Part shown: positions 35,609-44,896 of the stretch, in pieces
How positions within the stretch are numbered: the first letter of the stretch is position 1
Layout of the letters: each line of letters opens with the position of its first letter
From: Synechococcus sp. WH 8020
GTDB taxonomy: Bacteria; Cyanobacteriota; Cyanobacteriia; PCC-6307; Cyanobiaceae
NCBI RefSeq assembly: GCF_001040845.1
Contig: NZ_CP011941.1
Span: 110,977-174,976, forward strand
Length of the DNA: 64,000 nt
Reading direction: 5' to 3'
Position numbers and translations under genes: made by a program
Notes under the pieces: generated by a model
The model's input: only the letters and a program-made list of their open reading frames with translations
What the model was told of the DNA's origin: nothing
Databases searched by the model: none

Positions 35609-36816
35609 TTGTTCAGCAGTTCCAGCGTCCGTTCAAGGCGGGAGAGCAGCTCTTTCACCTCTCGGCGATCGATGATTAAGGGAGGAACCATCCGCACCAC
35701 TTTGGCCCCGGCAGGAACGAGTAAAAGTTTTTGAGCTAAAGCTGCTTTGACAACGTCAGCAGCATTGAGATCGCAGTCCTCTCGAAGCACTAAACCCTGC
35801 AGTAAGCCCCATCCTCGGGCTTCCTGGAGTTGTTGAGGGAAGCGATCTATGAGCTGGTTGAGTCCAGCTTTTAATTGCTCCCCCCGTTCTGAAACGTTGC
35901 GGAGCAGCTGTCTCCGTTCCAATTCGCGGGCGACGGTCAGCCCAGCGCGACAAGCAAATGGGTTGCCGCCGAACGTGCTGGCGTGATCTCCGGGTGCAAA
36001 CAGATCGGCGTGGTGGGTTGTCAGCAGGGCACCGACCGCATGGCCGCCACCGAGACCTTTCGCCAAGGTGATCGCATCAGGTTGGACCTCCAGTTGCTCG
36101 TAGCCCCAGAGCCGGCCGCTGCGACCCATACCCACTTGAACCTCGTCAAAGATCAACAGGATGTTGCGTTCATCGCAGTGGCGACGAATGGCACGGAACA
36201 CATCGGGATCTCCTGGATTCACACCGCCTTCGCCCTGGAGCGGTTCGATCAGCACAGCGCAAACTCGAGGCCCATGGCACTCCAGGCGGTTTAAGAGCTG
36301 TTCAAAGCTCTGGATGTCGTTGTAGGTGAAGGTCTCAAACCCCTCCACAATCGGCTCAAATCCCACGTGATAACGAGGTTGTCCGGTGGCGCTCACCGCT
36401 GCCAGCGTGCGGCCATGGAAGCTTGCGGCCGCCGTCAAGATCACGGGTCGTTCGATTCCCCGTCGTTGATGGCCATGTTTGCGGGCCAATTTGATGGCCG
36501 CTTCATTGGCTTCTGCACCAGAATTGCAGAAGAAAACACTGTCGGCGCAGCTGTGATCCACGAGCCAACGGGCTAGCTCTTCCTGTTCAGGAATCTCATA
36601 CAGATTGGAGACGTGCTGCAGGCGGCTGAGCTGATCCTTAAGCGCACGCCGCATCGCGCGGTTGCTATGGCCGAGGGTGCAGGTGGCAATTCCAGCCACG
36701 GCATCGAGGTAGCGATGACCTTTGCGGTCGCGGACCCAGCAACCGTTCCCACTCACCAGAGTGAGCGGATAACGGTTGTAGGTCCCCATCACAGCAGTGG
36801 ATGGCGACTCAGTCAT
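35605..36816 (-). CDS. argD: Acetylornithine aminotransferase ArgD
   Basis: A class III PLP aminotransferase converting N-acetylglutamate semialdehyde to N-acetylornithine in arginine synthesis. GCWVRDRKGHRYLDAVAGIA, CNSGAEANEAAIKLARK, the Asp of LIFDEVQVGMGRSG and the PLP Lys in ITLAKGLGGGHAVGA are visible. ATG 36816 (MTESPSTAVMGTYNRYPL) fits the family; 36846 is an alternative. It pairs with folC in an operon. Upstream lies tRNA-Leu(CAA), same strand, 196 bases away. Confidence 0.95.
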   Translation of the reverse strand: MTESPSTAVMGTYNRYPLTLVSGNGCWVRDRKGHRYLDAVAGIATCTLGHSNRAMRRALKDQLSRLQHVSNLYEIPEQEELARWLVDHSCADSVFFCNSGAEANEAAIKLARKHGHQRRGIERPVILTAAASFHGRTLAAVSATGQPRYHVGFEPIVEGFETFTYNDIQSFEQLLNRLECHGPRVCAVLIEPLQGEGGVNPGDPDVFRAIRRHCDERNILLIFDEVQVGMGRSGRLWGYEQLEVQPDAITLAKGLGGGHAVGALLTTHHADLFAPGDHASTFGGNPFACRAGLTVARELERRQLLRNVSERGEQLKAGLNQLIDRFPQQLQEARGWGLLQGLVLREDCDLNAADVVKAALAQKLLLVPAGAKVVRMVPPLIIDRREVKELLSRLERTLELLNK

Positions 36817-37011
36817 GCCAGTGGTTTTTTGGGATGCTTCTGCCATTTCGCCCGACTGTTGACCAGTGGCCTTCGTTCACCTATTGAAGCTGACCAACCT
36901 TGATCGAGTTGGCCACGTATTGAGGTGGCCATGACAGTTCTTTTGACTTGCTTCTCTCTGATGGATGAACGACGGGCCCATGCAATGGGTCGGATCATCG
37001 CGGTTAGCTCA

Positions 37012-37093
37012 TACAGGTGGTCGGACTTGAACCGACAAGGGTTTCCCCGCCGCATTTTGAGTGCGGTGCGTCTACCAATTCCGCCACACCTGC
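37012..37093 (-). tRNA. tRNA-Leu(CAA)
   Basis: Minus strand, 82 bases. Acceptor GCAGGTG/CACCTGT with a terminal G-U, discriminator A. Anticodon stem CCGCA/TGCGG with loop CTCAAAA, anticodon CAA. Type II variable arm and T-loop TTCAAGT are present. Confidence 0.95.
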
Positions 37094-37177
37094 TAGTTCG
37101 CGTCTCCAGACGCTCTAGGTCCCTCAATGAATTGAGGACTCTCAAATTACCCTACACGTTTTGCGACTGAGGCTTCC

Positions 37178-38476
37178 TCAGGATGTACGCCTGGTTAATT
37201 TGGCTCCAGTACGACCGAGCTTCGCTTCAATATCGGCGTACCCACGGTCGAGGTGGTCGAGGCCACTCACTTGCGATTTCCCCTTCGCCACCAGTGCCGC
37301 CAACACCATGGCCGCTGAGGCCCTGAGATCGGTTCCATTCACTGGTGCCCCGCTGAGTGCGGACACGCCTTCTACAACCGCAGTGTTGCCTTGAACCCTG
37401 ATGGAGGCACCCATGCGCTGCAGCTCTGCGACGTGCTGCATCCGATTTTCGTAGATCTTTTCGGTGATCACACTGGTTCCCTGTGCCGTGGCCAGTAAGG
37501 CCATGAAGGGTGCTTGCAGATCGGTGGGAAAACCAGGGAACGGTTGGGTGGTGATGTCGATGCCCTGGATCTCACCTGGAGTGATCGTGATCCCTTCGTC
37601 GTCGATCTCAAGTTTGCAGCCGCAGTCGCGCAATTTCTGCAGCACTGCACTGAGGTGATCAGGAATCACGGGTGCCACTCTGAGCTTGGATCGGGTGATG
37701 GCCGCTGCAAGCAGGAAGGTACCGGCCTCAATACGGTCGGGAATCACCGTGTAATCGCAACCTTGGAGTTGATCTACACCTTCCACGGTGATGGTGGGTC
37801 CACCAGCCCCGCTGATTTTGGCGCCCATCGCAATCAACAAGTTGGCGAGATCCTGAACCTCTGGCTCCTGGGCTGCATTCGAAATCACGCTCGTGCCTTG
37901 AGCCAAGGCGGCAGCCATCAAAATGGTTTCCGTGGCGCCCACACTGGGGCAATCCAAAACGATCTCTGCACCTTTAAGACGTTGCTCCCTGCCTGGGATT
38001 GAGGCGGCAATGATCCCGTGCTCCACGTTCACAACGGCTCCGAGGGCCTTCAATCCACGGATGTGTTCCACCACCGGACGAGCACCAATGCGGCATCCAC
38101 CTGGAAGGGGCACCCGCGCGTATCCCATGCGGGCGAGAAGGGGGCCAATGGCAAAAAAGCTAGCGCGCAAGCCATTCACCAATTCATAAGGCGGCTCTGC
38201 TCCTGTCATCTGATTGGCGTGGAGGTGCACTGTCTCGCCGCTGCGTTGAACCTTCACGCCCAGGGAAGACAGGATTTCTGTCATCCCGCCGATGTCTGTT
38301 AATGGGGGAACGTTGCGAAGGGTCAGGGGGGCTTCGGTTAGGAGAGACGCCGTCATCAGCACGAGGGCTGAATTTTTTGCTCCGCTGACGCGAAGCTCTC
38401 CGGTCAATTTTTCTCCACCATCAATCACGAGGTGCGGCTTGAGAATGTCTTGAGACGCAAGAGCCGCTGCCGTCAT
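37178..38476 (-). CDS. murA: UDP-N-acetylglucosamine 1-carboxyvinyltransferase MurA
   Basis: A 432-residue EPSP-synthase-fold enzyme, the first committed step of peptidoglycan synthesis. [20 protein letters not shown] at the N-terminus, the catalytic Cys in [13 protein letters not shown], and [18 protein letters not shown] and [15 protein letters not shown] are family signatures. ATG 38476 ([16 protein letters not shown]) is preferred over 38515, whose extra residues ([13 protein letters not shown]) are not typical. It is divergent from tRNA-Leu(CAG). Confidence 0.96.
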   Translation of the reverse strand: MTAAALASQDILKPHLVIDGGEKLTGELRVSGAKNSALVLMTASLLTEAPLTLRNVPPLTDIGGMTEILSSLGVKVQRSGETVHLHANQMTGAEPPYELVNGLRASFFAIGPLLARMGYARVPLPGGCRIGARPVVEHIRGLKALGAVVNVEHGIIAASIPGREQRLKGAEIVLDCPSVGATETILMAAALAQGTSVISNAAQEPEVQDLANLLIAMGAKISGAGGPTITVEGVDQLQGCDYTVIPDRIEAGTFLLAAAITRSKLRVAPVIPDHLSAVLQKLRDCGCKLEIDDEGITITPGEIQGIDITTQPFPGFPTDLQAPFMALLATAQGTSVITEKIYENRMQHVAELQRMGASIRVQGNTAVVEGVSALSGAPVNGTDLRASAAMVLAALVAKGKSQVSGLDHLDRGYADIEAKLGRTGAKLTRRTS

Positions 38477-38626
38477 GCCCGTGATCACTAAATTCACGAC
38501 CATCTTGACCATCAAGGATGAGACCGTCTAGACGGCCGGCGCTCAAACTGGTTCTGTTGGGTCCAGATCGTGTCTGACACTCCAAAGCTGATGTCGTATG
38601 GTCGTCAGGTCACGTTTGTGACGCCA

Positions 38627-38708
38627 GCGGTTGTGGCGGAATTGGTAGACGCGCATGTTTCAGGTACATGTGTCTTCGGACGTGGGAGTTCAAGTCTCCC
38701 TAACCGCA
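38627..38708 (+). tRNA. tRNA-Leu(CAG)
   Basis: Plus strand, 82 bases. Acceptor GCGGTTG/TAACCGC, discriminator A at 38708. Anticodon stem CATGT/ACATG with loop TTCAGGT, anticodon CAG. Long variable arm and T-arm GGGAGTTCAAGTCTCCC are present. Second leucine tRNA within 1.6 kb. Confidence 0.95.
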
Positions 38709-38742
38709 TTAACGTGATTGGGTCAGGACTCCCAACGCCTCC

Positions 38743-38991
38743 ATGATTGTGCTCAAGATCTCCAACTCATCGGAGGTAGTGGCTTCCAAAGTTGGCAAGT
38801 TCCTCGAATTTTTGACACCGGACTCCATTGATCAATCCACCGTGGAAGATCAAGTCATTAAAAAGTTGGTTGAGAATCTGGCCGCTGAAGGCATCAAAGG
38901 TGAAATTGCTGCGGTTCAAGGCATCGACCTCAACGGTCAGAATCTCAATCTTCACGACGGCATGAAAGTTCGTAAGCACACGAGCTTCTGA
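38743..38991 (+). CDS. Small conserved-looking hypothetical protein
   Basis: An 82-residue protein, MIVLKISNSSEVVASKVGKF at the start, with one amphipathic helix (VEDQVIKKLVENLAAEGIKG) and a strand-turn-strand end (AAVQGIDLNGQNLNLHDGMK). It looks like a compact alpha-beta domain. No name is known to me. It lies 34 bases after tRNA-Leu(CAG) and 4 bases before the methyltransferase gene, so it is probably co-transcribed with the latter. Confidence 0.75.
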   Translation: MIVLKISNSSEVVASKVGKFLEFLTPDSIDQSTVEDQVIKKLVENLAAEGIKGEIAAVQGIDLNGQNLNLHDGMKVRKHTSF

Positions 38992-38995
38992 TTAC

Positions 38996-39868
38996 GTGTC
39001 ATTGGAAGATCAGTCAGATGAGCTGATCACAAGTCGCCGCAACCCACTTGTGCGAAGGCTTCGTTCGTTGTCCGCCCGTGCAGGGAGAGACGAGCACGGC
39101 CTCGTTCTGTTGGAAGGAACCCACCAAGTTCAAGAACTCCAGAGTTGTTCTTGGCCAGATTCTGTGGCACTTGATGTTGTGGCAACTCCCGCTTGGTTGC
39201 AGACGCACGCTGGCTTGATTCGCGCTTTGCCGGGATCTGTGCGGGTGCAGAGGATCAGTTCCGAAGCGTTGCAAGCCGGCTTAACCACGGTTCAGCCCGA
39301 TGGTGTTGCCTGTTTGCTGCCCTTCTCTTGCTTGCCTTCAGCGGTTGAGGCCCCCGACTTTGTTCTGGCGCTTGATCGCATTCAGGATCCAGGCAATCTC
39401 GGAACCCTGCTGCGCACTGCGCGGGCCGCAGACATCCAGCAGGTTTGGTGCGCGTCCGGTGCTGATCCGTTGGCGCCGAAGGTGGTTCGCTCGTCGGCTG
39501 GTGCGATCTTGAGCCTGCCCGTTGCGCGCTTTGGCCCTGATCCAATGGAAGGGGTGGTTCAACTCGCGAAACGACTGAACCAAGCGCGCGAGGACGGACT
39601 TCAAATTGTGGCCACTTTGGTGCCAGATGCGGCCGCAAACTTACGCGTTCAGCCCTACTGGGAATTGGACTGGACCCTGCCCACGGTGCTGCTGCTCGGA
39701 AATGAAGGTGCAGGTCTGGACCCGTTGTTGCAGGCCTGTTGCTCCGCTGGCGTGACCCTGCCCCATAGCTCTGCTGTGGAATCGCTCAATGTGGCGGCGG
39801 CGGCGGTCCCTCTGCTTTTGGAGAGGCGACGGGCGAGAATGACGTCTTCAATGCAGACGATCGGGTGA
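38996..39868 (+). CDS. TrmH/SpoU-family RNA 2'-O-methyltransferase
   Basis: A 290-residue SPOUT methyltransferase. An L7Ae-like N-terminal substrate domain (LVLLEGTHQVQELQ) precedes the knot with motif 1 LDRIQDPGNLGTLLRTA, motif 2 LPTVLLLGNEGAGLDPLL and motif 3 LPHSSAVESLNVAAAAVPLL. These match the rRNA branch (RlmB-like) better than tRNA Gm18 methyltransferase, but the target base cannot be read here. GTG 38996 starts it. The stop overlaps lpdA by 4 bases. Confidence 0.9.
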   Translation: MSLEDQSDELITSRRNPLVRRLRSLSARAGRDEHGLVLLEGTHQVQELQSCSWPDSVALDVVATPAWLQTHAGLIRALPGSVRVQRISSEALQAGLTTVQPDGVACLLPFSCLPSAVEAPDFVLALDRIQDPGNLGTLLRTARAADIQQVWCASGADPLAPKVVRSSAGAILSLPVARFGPDPMEGVVQLAKRLNQAREDGLQIVATLVPDAAANLRVQPYWELDWTLPTVLLLGNEGAGLDPLLQACCSAGVTLPHSSAVESLNVAAAAVPLLLERRRARMTSSMQTIG

Positions 39869-41307
39869 GCGACGCCAATTTCGACTTCGATGTGATCGTC
39901 ATTGGCGCCGGATATGGCGGCTTTGATGCAGCGAAACATGCAGCCGAACATGGCCTCAAGGTGGCCGTCCTTGAATCCCGCGACATGGGAGGCACCTGCG
40001 TTAACCGTGGCTGTGTCCCCTCAAAAGCACTGTTGGCTGCCAGTGGTCGCGTGCGTGAGCTGGCTGATGCTGAGCATCTTGCAGGGTTTGGAATTCATGC
40101 TGCTCCTGTGCGTTTTGAGCGCAAGAAGATTGCTGATCACGCCAATCAACTGGTGGCCGCGATTCGATCCAATCTCACCAAAACATTGGAGCGGGCAGGG
40201 GTCACCATCCTTCGCGGTCAAGGTCGGCTTGAGGGGCCTCAACGGGTTGGGGTGCGGGAGATCAGCGGCGTGGACCGGGTCTTAACGGCACGGGATGTGA
40301 TCTTGGCCACTGGCTCTGATCCCTTTGTCCCCCCGGGCATCGAAACGGATGGGCGCAGTGTGTTCACCAGTGATGAGGCGGTCAATCTGGAATGGCTGCC
40401 CCGTTGGATTGCGATTATTGGCAGTGGCTATATCGGACTGGAATTTGCGGATGTCTACACGGCTTTGGGCTGTGAAGTCACGATGATTGAGGCCTTGGAT
40501 CGGGTCATGCCAACCTTTGATCCTGATATCGCCAAGATCGCAGCCCGCAAATTGATCGATGGCCGCGATATCGATGCGCGCTCTGGGGTTTTGGCCAAAT
40601 CGATTCAACCCGGATCACCGGTGCAAATTGAGCTGGTTGATATGAAAACTAGAGAGCCAGTTGAAACGTTGGAAGTGGATGCGGTGCTCGTAGCGACAGG
40701 CCGTGTGCCCAGCAGCAAACATCTCAATCTCGAGTCTGTGGGAGTGGAGACCAATCGTGGGTTTATTCCCGTAGACGACAGCATGCGCGTGTTGGTGAAT
40801 GGTGCTCCACTGGCCAATCTCTGGGCCGTCGGTGACGTCACCGGCAAGTTGATGCTCGCCCACACGGCCGCAGCTCAGGGTTCAGTGGCTGTGGACAACA
40901 TTCTTGGTCACCCCAGGCAAATCGATTACCGCAGCATTCCTGCCGCCACTTTCACGCATCCTGAGATTAGTTCAGTCGGCTTATCGGAAGCCGATGCCAA
41001 GGAGCTCGCTGGAGAAGAGGGCTTTGAGCTGGGAACAGTACGGAGCTATTTCAAAGCCAATTCCAAAGCGCTTGCTGAATTGGAAAGTGATGGCCTGATG
41101 AAGTTGTTGTTCAACAAAACCAGCGGGGAGGTTCTGGGGGCGCATATCTACGGTTTACATGCGGCTGATCTGATCCAGGAGATTGCGAATGCGGTGTCCC
41201 GTCGTCAAAGCGTGATCCAACTCGCCAATGAGGTGCACACACATCCAACGCTGAGTGAAGTGGTGGAAGTGGCCTACAAGCAGGCGGCTTCAGCGGTGGG
41301 GTCCTGA
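39865..41307 (+). CDS. lpdA: Dihydrolipoyl dehydrogenase (E3)
   Basis: A 480-residue FAD flavoprotein that reoxidises lipoamide for pyruvate dehydrogenase and the glycine cleavage system. FAD loop IGAGYGGFDAAKHAAEHG, redox disulfide GGTCVNRGCVPSKALL, NAD loop IAIIGSGYIGLEFADVY, and the C-terminal HTHPTLSEVVEVAYK with the catalytic His. The E1 alpha gene pdhA is at 55643, unlinked. It starts in a 4-base overlap with the methyltransferase gene and abuts trpC. Confidence 0.95.
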   Translation: MSDANFDFDVIVIGAGYGGFDAAKHAAEHGLKVAVLESRDMGGTCVNRGCVPSKALLAASGRVRELADAEHLAGFGIHAAPVRFERKKIADHANQLVAAIRSNLTKTLERAGVTILRGQGRLEGPQRVGVREISGVDRVLTARDVILATGSDPFVPPGIETDGRSVFTSDEAVNLEWLPRWIAIIGSGYIGLEFADVYTALGCEVTMIEALDRVMPTFDPDIAKIAARKLIDGRDIDARSGVLAKSIQPGSPVQIELVDMKTREPVETLEVDAVLVATGRVPSSKHLNLESVGVETNRGFIPVDDSMRVLVNGAPLANLWAVGDVTGKLMLAHTAAAQGSVAVDNILGHPRQIDYRSIPAATFTHPEISSVGLSEADAKELAGEEGFELGTVRSYFKANSKALAELESDGLMKLLFNKTSGEVLGAHIYGLHAADLIQEIANAVSRRQSVIQLANEVHTHPTLSEVVEVAYKQAASAVGS

Positions 41308-42207
41308 GTGATGGAGATCCGCCGTCGTCCACCTAATCCCAAGGTGCAAGTTGCGCATTTGGAGTACGCGGTCCCTGATCAGGACGGCGAACCTCGCAAT
41401 ATTTTGGAAAAAATCGTTTGGGAGAAAGATCGCGAGATCGCGGTTGCCCGTGAGCGCATGCCATTGGAGCAGTTGCGCCGCAAGGTGGCCGATTTGCCCC
41501 CAGCCCGTGATTTTCTGGCTGCGTTAAGCGCTGCTGCAGTCAGGCCTGCCGTGATTGCTGAGGTGAAAAAAGCGAGTCCCAGCAAAGGTGTGATTCGAGA
41601 GGATTTCGATCCAGTCGCGATTGCCAAGGCTTATGCGTCAGGTGGGGCAAGCTGTCTTTCGGTGCTCACCGATAAAACCTTTTTTCAGGGCGGTTTCAAT
41701 GTGTTGATTGAGGTGCGCAAAGCCGTGGATCTTCCACTGCTTTGTAAGGACTTCATCCTTAGCCCCTATCAGCTCTATCAGGCGCGAGCAGCTGGAGCCG
41801 ATGCCGCGCTTTTGATTGCGGCGATCCTCACCGATCAAGACCTTGCCTATTTCGCCAAGGTCGCTGCAGCACTTGGTCTTACGGTTTTGGTCGAGGTGCA
41901 TGACGCGGCAGAGCTGAAGCGGGTGTTGGCCCTGGGTGGATTCCCTTTGATCGGAATCAACAATCGGGATCTCACCAGTTTTGAAACGGATTTGGCAACG
42001 ACTGAAACACTCACGGCCCAATTCGCTGAACAGCTGGCGGAGCAGCAGATTCTTTTGGTGAGCGAATCGGGACTGTTCCACCGAGCTGATCTTGATCGTG
42101 TTCAAGCCGCTGGAGCACAGGCTGTTTTGGTGGGTGAAGCCCTGATGCGGCAAGCGGATGTGGAGGCAGCACTTCAATCCTTGATCCATGGTTCAGGGGG
42201 AGGTTGA
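41308..42207 (+). CDS. trpC: Indole-3-glycerol phosphate synthase TrpC
   Basis: A 299-residue TIM barrel closing the indole ring in tryptophan synthesis. The catalytic Lys is in [17 protein letters not shown]. Also [54 protein letters not shown] and [16 protein letters not shown]. The first 40 residues ([16 protein letters not shown]) are the usual cyanobacterial extension. It follows lpdA with no gap; GTG 41308 or ATG 41311 starts it. Operon with lpdA and the methyltransferase gene. Confidence 0.96.
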   Translation: MMEIRRRPPNPKVQVAHLEYAVPDQDGEPRNILEKIVWEKDREIAVARERMPLEQLRRKVADLPPARDFLAALSAAAVRPAVIAEVKKASPSKGVIREDFDPVAIAKAYASGGASCLSVLTDKTFFQGGFNVLIEVRKAVDLPLLCKDFILSPYQLYQARAAGADAALLIAAILTDQDLAYFAKVAAALGLTVLVEVHDAAELKRVLALGGFPLIGINNRDLTSFETDLATTETLTAQFAEQLAEQQILLVSESGLFHRADLDRVQAAGAQAVLVGEALMRQADVEAALQSLIHGSGGG

Positions 42208-42291
42208 AAGGCTTGGATCAGCACGAACAAGCCGTCAATCGGTTGGTCGCGATCTCTGTCCGGTAGAATTAATGAATCTTGGGATCGCGAC

Positions 42292-42960
42292 TTGCTGATT
42301 AGTGTTCTGACGGGCTTCGCGGCAGGTGCTGTGCACGTTGTTGGTGGTGCTGATCATTTGGTTGCCATGGCCCCCTTTTCGCTGAGGCGTCCGTGGCAGG
42401 CCGTGAAGTCTGGAATGGCTTGGGGCGGCGGCCACTCTCTTGGGGTGTTGTTGCTTGGCGTTGTTGCGATTTTTTTTAAAGATCCGATTCATGTCGAAAG
42501 CATGTCGGCATGGGCTGAATTTTTAGTGGGGGTGTCGTTGCTTGTGATTGGCGCTCTTGCCATTCGAACCGCATTTGGCTTGGAGTTGCACACCCATGAC
42601 CATCACCACGATGGTTCGGCCTTGCATCGCCATCTCCATCTGCATCTTCGCGGGCAAAACAGCCATCGACGCCATGCTCATGCGGCATCTGGCCTTGGAT
42701 TGCTCCATGGTTTGGCGGGAGCCGGCCATTTGTTGGCTGTGATCCCAGCTCTTGCCCTACCGGTTCATGGTGCTGTTCTGTATCTCGTTGCTTATTTGTG
42801 CGGATCGATGGGCGCCATGCTCGCTGTAGTGAGCACACTCTCCATTCTCACCATGCGTAGCAGCGCTCGTTTCCTGCCACTTCTGGTGGGCTGTACGGGT
42901 GGATTATCGATCGTGACAGGAGCGATCTGGCTCCAGAAAACATCAACTGCCTTGTTCTAA
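42292..42960 (+). CDS. Nickel/cobalt transporter-like membrane protein
   Basis: A 222-residue protein with about six spans. An H-x4-D-H-type motif in span 1 (HVVGGADHLVAM), a second His-rich span motif (GMAWGGGHSLGV), and a His-rich loop between spans 3 and 4 (HTHDHHHDGSALHRHLHLHL) suggest divalent metal binding, as in NicO/RcnA or UreH-type carriers. Its 3' end overlaps sodX tail to tail, and sodN is next, so nickel import for superoxide dismutase is the likely role. The role is inferred; the direction of transport cannot be read from sequence. TTG 42292 start. Confidence 0.75.
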   Translation: MLISVLTGFAAGAVHVVGGADHLVAMAPFSLRRPWQAVKSGMAWGGGHSLGVLLLGVVAIFFKDPIHVESMSAWAEFLVGVSLLVIGALAIRTAFGLELHTHDHHHDGSALHRHLHLHLRGQNSHRRHAHAASGLGLLHGLAGAGHLLAVIPALALPVHGAVLYLVAYLCGSMGAMLAVVSTLSILTMRSSARFLPLLVGCTGGLSIVTGAIWLQKTSTALF

Positions 42961-43248
42961 TGGTCGTGTGACGAGGGCCACAACTTCTCCGATGAGGTGC
43001 CCTCGCGGAATCCTTCCCCATTCCCGGCTGTCTGTGCTGGCATCTGGACAGTCACCGAGAATGGTGAGCTGATGATCAGCGACAGCGCTCAGCCGTTTGA
43101 TTACCCGCCTTGAAGGCTGCTGGGGATGGATGCAAACGACGATGGCACCAATCGCTGGGAGCTCTGAGTGTTGATTGTGGGGCCGCACGATGACGCGGTC
43201 CTTAGGTTTCAGCGTTGGCCACATGGAATACCCCTCCACTTGCATCAC
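42943..43248 (-). CDS. sodX: SodX, nickel superoxide dismutase maturation protease
   Basis: A 101-residue S26-family signal-peptidase-like protease. The catalytic Ser is in VEGYSMWPTLKPKDRVIV and the Lys in PSRRVIKRLSAV. The C-terminal GDCPDASTDSREWGRI is the family GD-x-x-x-S-x-D-S block. It removes the SodN leader so that the mature chain starts with His. It lies 92 bases downstream of sodN on the same strand, behind an intrinsic terminator, so it depends on read-through or its own promoter. Confidence 0.92.
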   Translation of the reverse strand: MMQVEGYSMWPTLKPKDRVIVRPHNQHSELPAIGAIVVCIHPQQPSRRVIKRLSAVADHQLTILGDCPDASTDSREWGRIPRGHLIGEVVALVTRPLEQGS

Positions 43249-43262
43249 CCGTCGCCGACCAC

Positions 43263-43298
43263 AAAAAAACAGCAGTAGGTCGAGGAGACCTACCGCTG
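43263..43298 (-). terminator. Intrinsic terminator between sodN and sodX
   Basis: On the minus strand CAGCGGTAGGTC (43298-43287) pairs with GACCTACTGCTG (43281-43270), 12 pairs with one G-U, loop TCCTC, then T7 (43269-43263). Its position, 42 bases after the sodN stop and 15 bases before the sodX start codon, suggests strong sodN expression with limited sodX read-through. Confidence 0.88.
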
Positions 43299-43340
43299 CA
43301 AGAGATGGTTGAGATCCTGATATAGAGCTCAGAACCTGAC

Positions 43341-43808
43341 TCAGGAAGCTGTGACCCAGGCGTCAGTGCGGCCTTTGGACTGCCAGAACATGCCGTGGAT
43401 TTTCTCCACAGCGGCGAGAAGCTCTTCAGCTTTGCCTTGGTCGATGTGAACCTTGCAGGCGCTGCAAAGTTTCGCCGCTTTCCAGAAGGTGTCGTGAAGA
43501 TCGGGGAACGTTGCCAGGTGCTCGGGCTTGAAATAATCAGTCCAAAGGATCAAGAGTTCTTTCTTGGTCTTTTGGGCTTCATCTTCCTTGACCGCAACGA
43601 AGCGAGTAAAGGTGTTGAGAGCAGCGTGGTGGTCTCCTGCAGAGGCAGGAGCTTCCAAAGCCTTGAGCTTTTTGGTCATCGCGAGCACTGCTTCAGCGTG
43701 AACACGAGCTGAAGCAGGGTCATACACACCGCAGGGTCCGTCGCAGTGGGCTTCAACGGTGGAAGCGGGCAAGGAGCGAACGATCGCTGATAGAGCCGTG
43801 CGAAGCAT
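43341..43808 (-). CDS. sodN: Nickel superoxide dismutase SodN
   Basis: A 155-residue precursor. The nickel hook HCDGPCGVYDP starts at residue 21; the preceding 20 residues are the leader removed by SodX. The mature chain is a four-helix bundle with HAEAVLAMTKKLKAL and ELLILWTDYFKPEH. The enzyme dismutates superoxide with a Ni(II)/Ni(III) centre, replacing iron enzymes in marine picocyanobacteria. It is 58 bases downstream of the FKBP gene, so a shared or an own promoter is possible. Confidence 0.97.
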   Translation of the reverse strand: MLRTALSAIVRSLPASTVEAHCDGPCGVYDPASARVHAEAVLAMTKKLKALEAPASAGDHHAALNTFTRFVAVKEDEAQKTKKELLILWTDYFKPEHLATFPDLHDTFWKAAKLCSACKVHIDQGKAEELLAAVEKIHGMFWQSKGRTDAWVTAS

Positions 43809-43866
43809 CGGGTTTGAAACAGAATTTTCGTTCGATAAGCCTACCTATGGATCACCTGCCTTTGGA

Positions 43867-44481
43867 TCACTTTTTGATGTCTAATAGTTCGACTTCAAAA
43901 ATCAGGGTTGCGTTCGGAGGGATCACTCGGCCTGCACCACGCTGGCCGTAGCCCAGCTCAGGGGGAATGACCAACTTGCGCTTTCCGCCCACTTTCATCC
44001 CTTGGACGCCTTCATCCCAACCTTTAATTACCCGACCGGCTCCAAGCGGAAATTCAAACGGAGTGCCGCGGTCGTAGCTCGCATCAAATTGCTTGCCGTC
44101 TTCGAGGGTGCCGCGGTAGTGCACCACCACGTTCTGTCCCGAGCTCGCTTCATCACCAGTGCCGACAACCAGGTCGGTGATTTTCAGTCCACTCGCGGTG
44201 ACCTGAGGCTTCTCTGCTTCCATCGGTCCGCCGAGCGCTGAGGCATCAGCCAGGTTGGTATCGGGTGCCATTGCAAACAAGGTGGGGTTGGGGTCGTCAG
44301 GGTCGAGTTCCATGGGATTGGCCACGGCCTGAACGACAGCCGCTTGGGACTTCATCGCAGTGCTGCTGGCCATGGTGGATGGAGTTGCGGCAGTCACCGT
44401 GGAGGGCGCCACCAGTTGGCTGATGAGCGCCACCATCAAACAGGACACAAAGACAGCGGTGCTGATCAAAATCTCGCGCAC
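43867..44481 (-). CDS. Membrane-anchored FKBP-type peptidyl-prolyl isomerase
   Basis: 204 residues from GTG 44481. One N-terminal span (EILISTAVFVSCLMVALISQ), a linker rich in Ala/Ser/Thr, then a complete FKBP domain: QNVVVHYRGTLEDGKQFDAS, FEFPLGAGRVIKGWDEGVQG, and PPELGYGQRGAGRVIPPNA. It should fold proteins outside the cytoplasm or in the thylakoid lumen. A longer frame to 44580 overlaps the next gene, so the internal GTG is preferred. Upstream of sodN, same strand. Confidence 0.9.
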   Translation of the reverse strand: MREILISTAVFVSCLMVALISQLVAPSTVTAATPSTMASSTAMKSQAAVVQAVANPMELDPDDPNPTLFAMAPDTNLADASALGGPMEAEKPQVTASGLKITDLVVGTGDEASSGQNVVVHYRGTLEDGKQFDASYDRGTPFEFPLGAGRVIKGWDEGVQGMKVGGKRKLVIPPELGYGQRGAGRVIPPNATLIFEVELLDIKK

Positions 44482-44515
44482 AGAATTTTGCTCGATTGAA
44501 CCCAAGTTTGGCAGT

Positions 44516-44845
44516 TCATTCTTCTCGCTCCTTTTGGCGTAACTGCTGCTCAAGGCGATCGATTCTCCCCCGAAGCTCATCCACTTCTCGCTGACTGGCC
44601 AGACCGAGGTCTTGAAGAATGTGGTCGCGGTTGCGTTCGAGGTTGCGGCCCATCTGCTGCTCGAGTTCTGGTGTTTCGCCGCGCAATGCTTTCAGCACAT
44701 CGTCCACAAGTGCGGAGGCATGGCTTGAATCAAGACGGCCGCTGCTCACCCATTCCTGGGTGACATAACGAAGCCGATCTGCAACAAGCGTGGTGGTGCC
44801 GAGTCCACGAAGAAGTAGCTGTTGCAGGGGATTGGCAGTATCCAT
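44516..44845 (-). CDS. Phasin-like coiled-coil protein
   Basis: A 109-residue helical protein. It has LLLRGLGTTTLVADRLRYVT at the N-terminus, VDDVLKALRGETPELEQQ in the middle and a C-terminal heptad region (EVDELRGRIDRLEQQLRQKE). The pattern resembles small phasin/PHA-regulator-like proteins found in cyanobacteria without polyhydroxyalkanoate, so the function is open. It lies 34 bases upstream of the FKBP start on the same strand, and is divergent from lnt. Confidence 0.6.
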   Translation of the reverse strand: MDTANPLQQLLLRGLGTTTLVADRLRYVTQEWVSSGRLDSSHASALVDDVLKALRGETPELEQQMGRNLERNRDHILQDLGLASQREVDELRGRIDRLEQQLRQKEREE

Positions 44846-44896
44846 AGCCGTACGATGCGTCTCGATTCAGGATGGCTTGATCTCCCGGCACTGACC

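Noticed and set aside
42235-42838. Minus-strand ORFs under the nickel/cobalt transporter
   Set aside because: Antisense shadows of a well-supported membrane protein gene.
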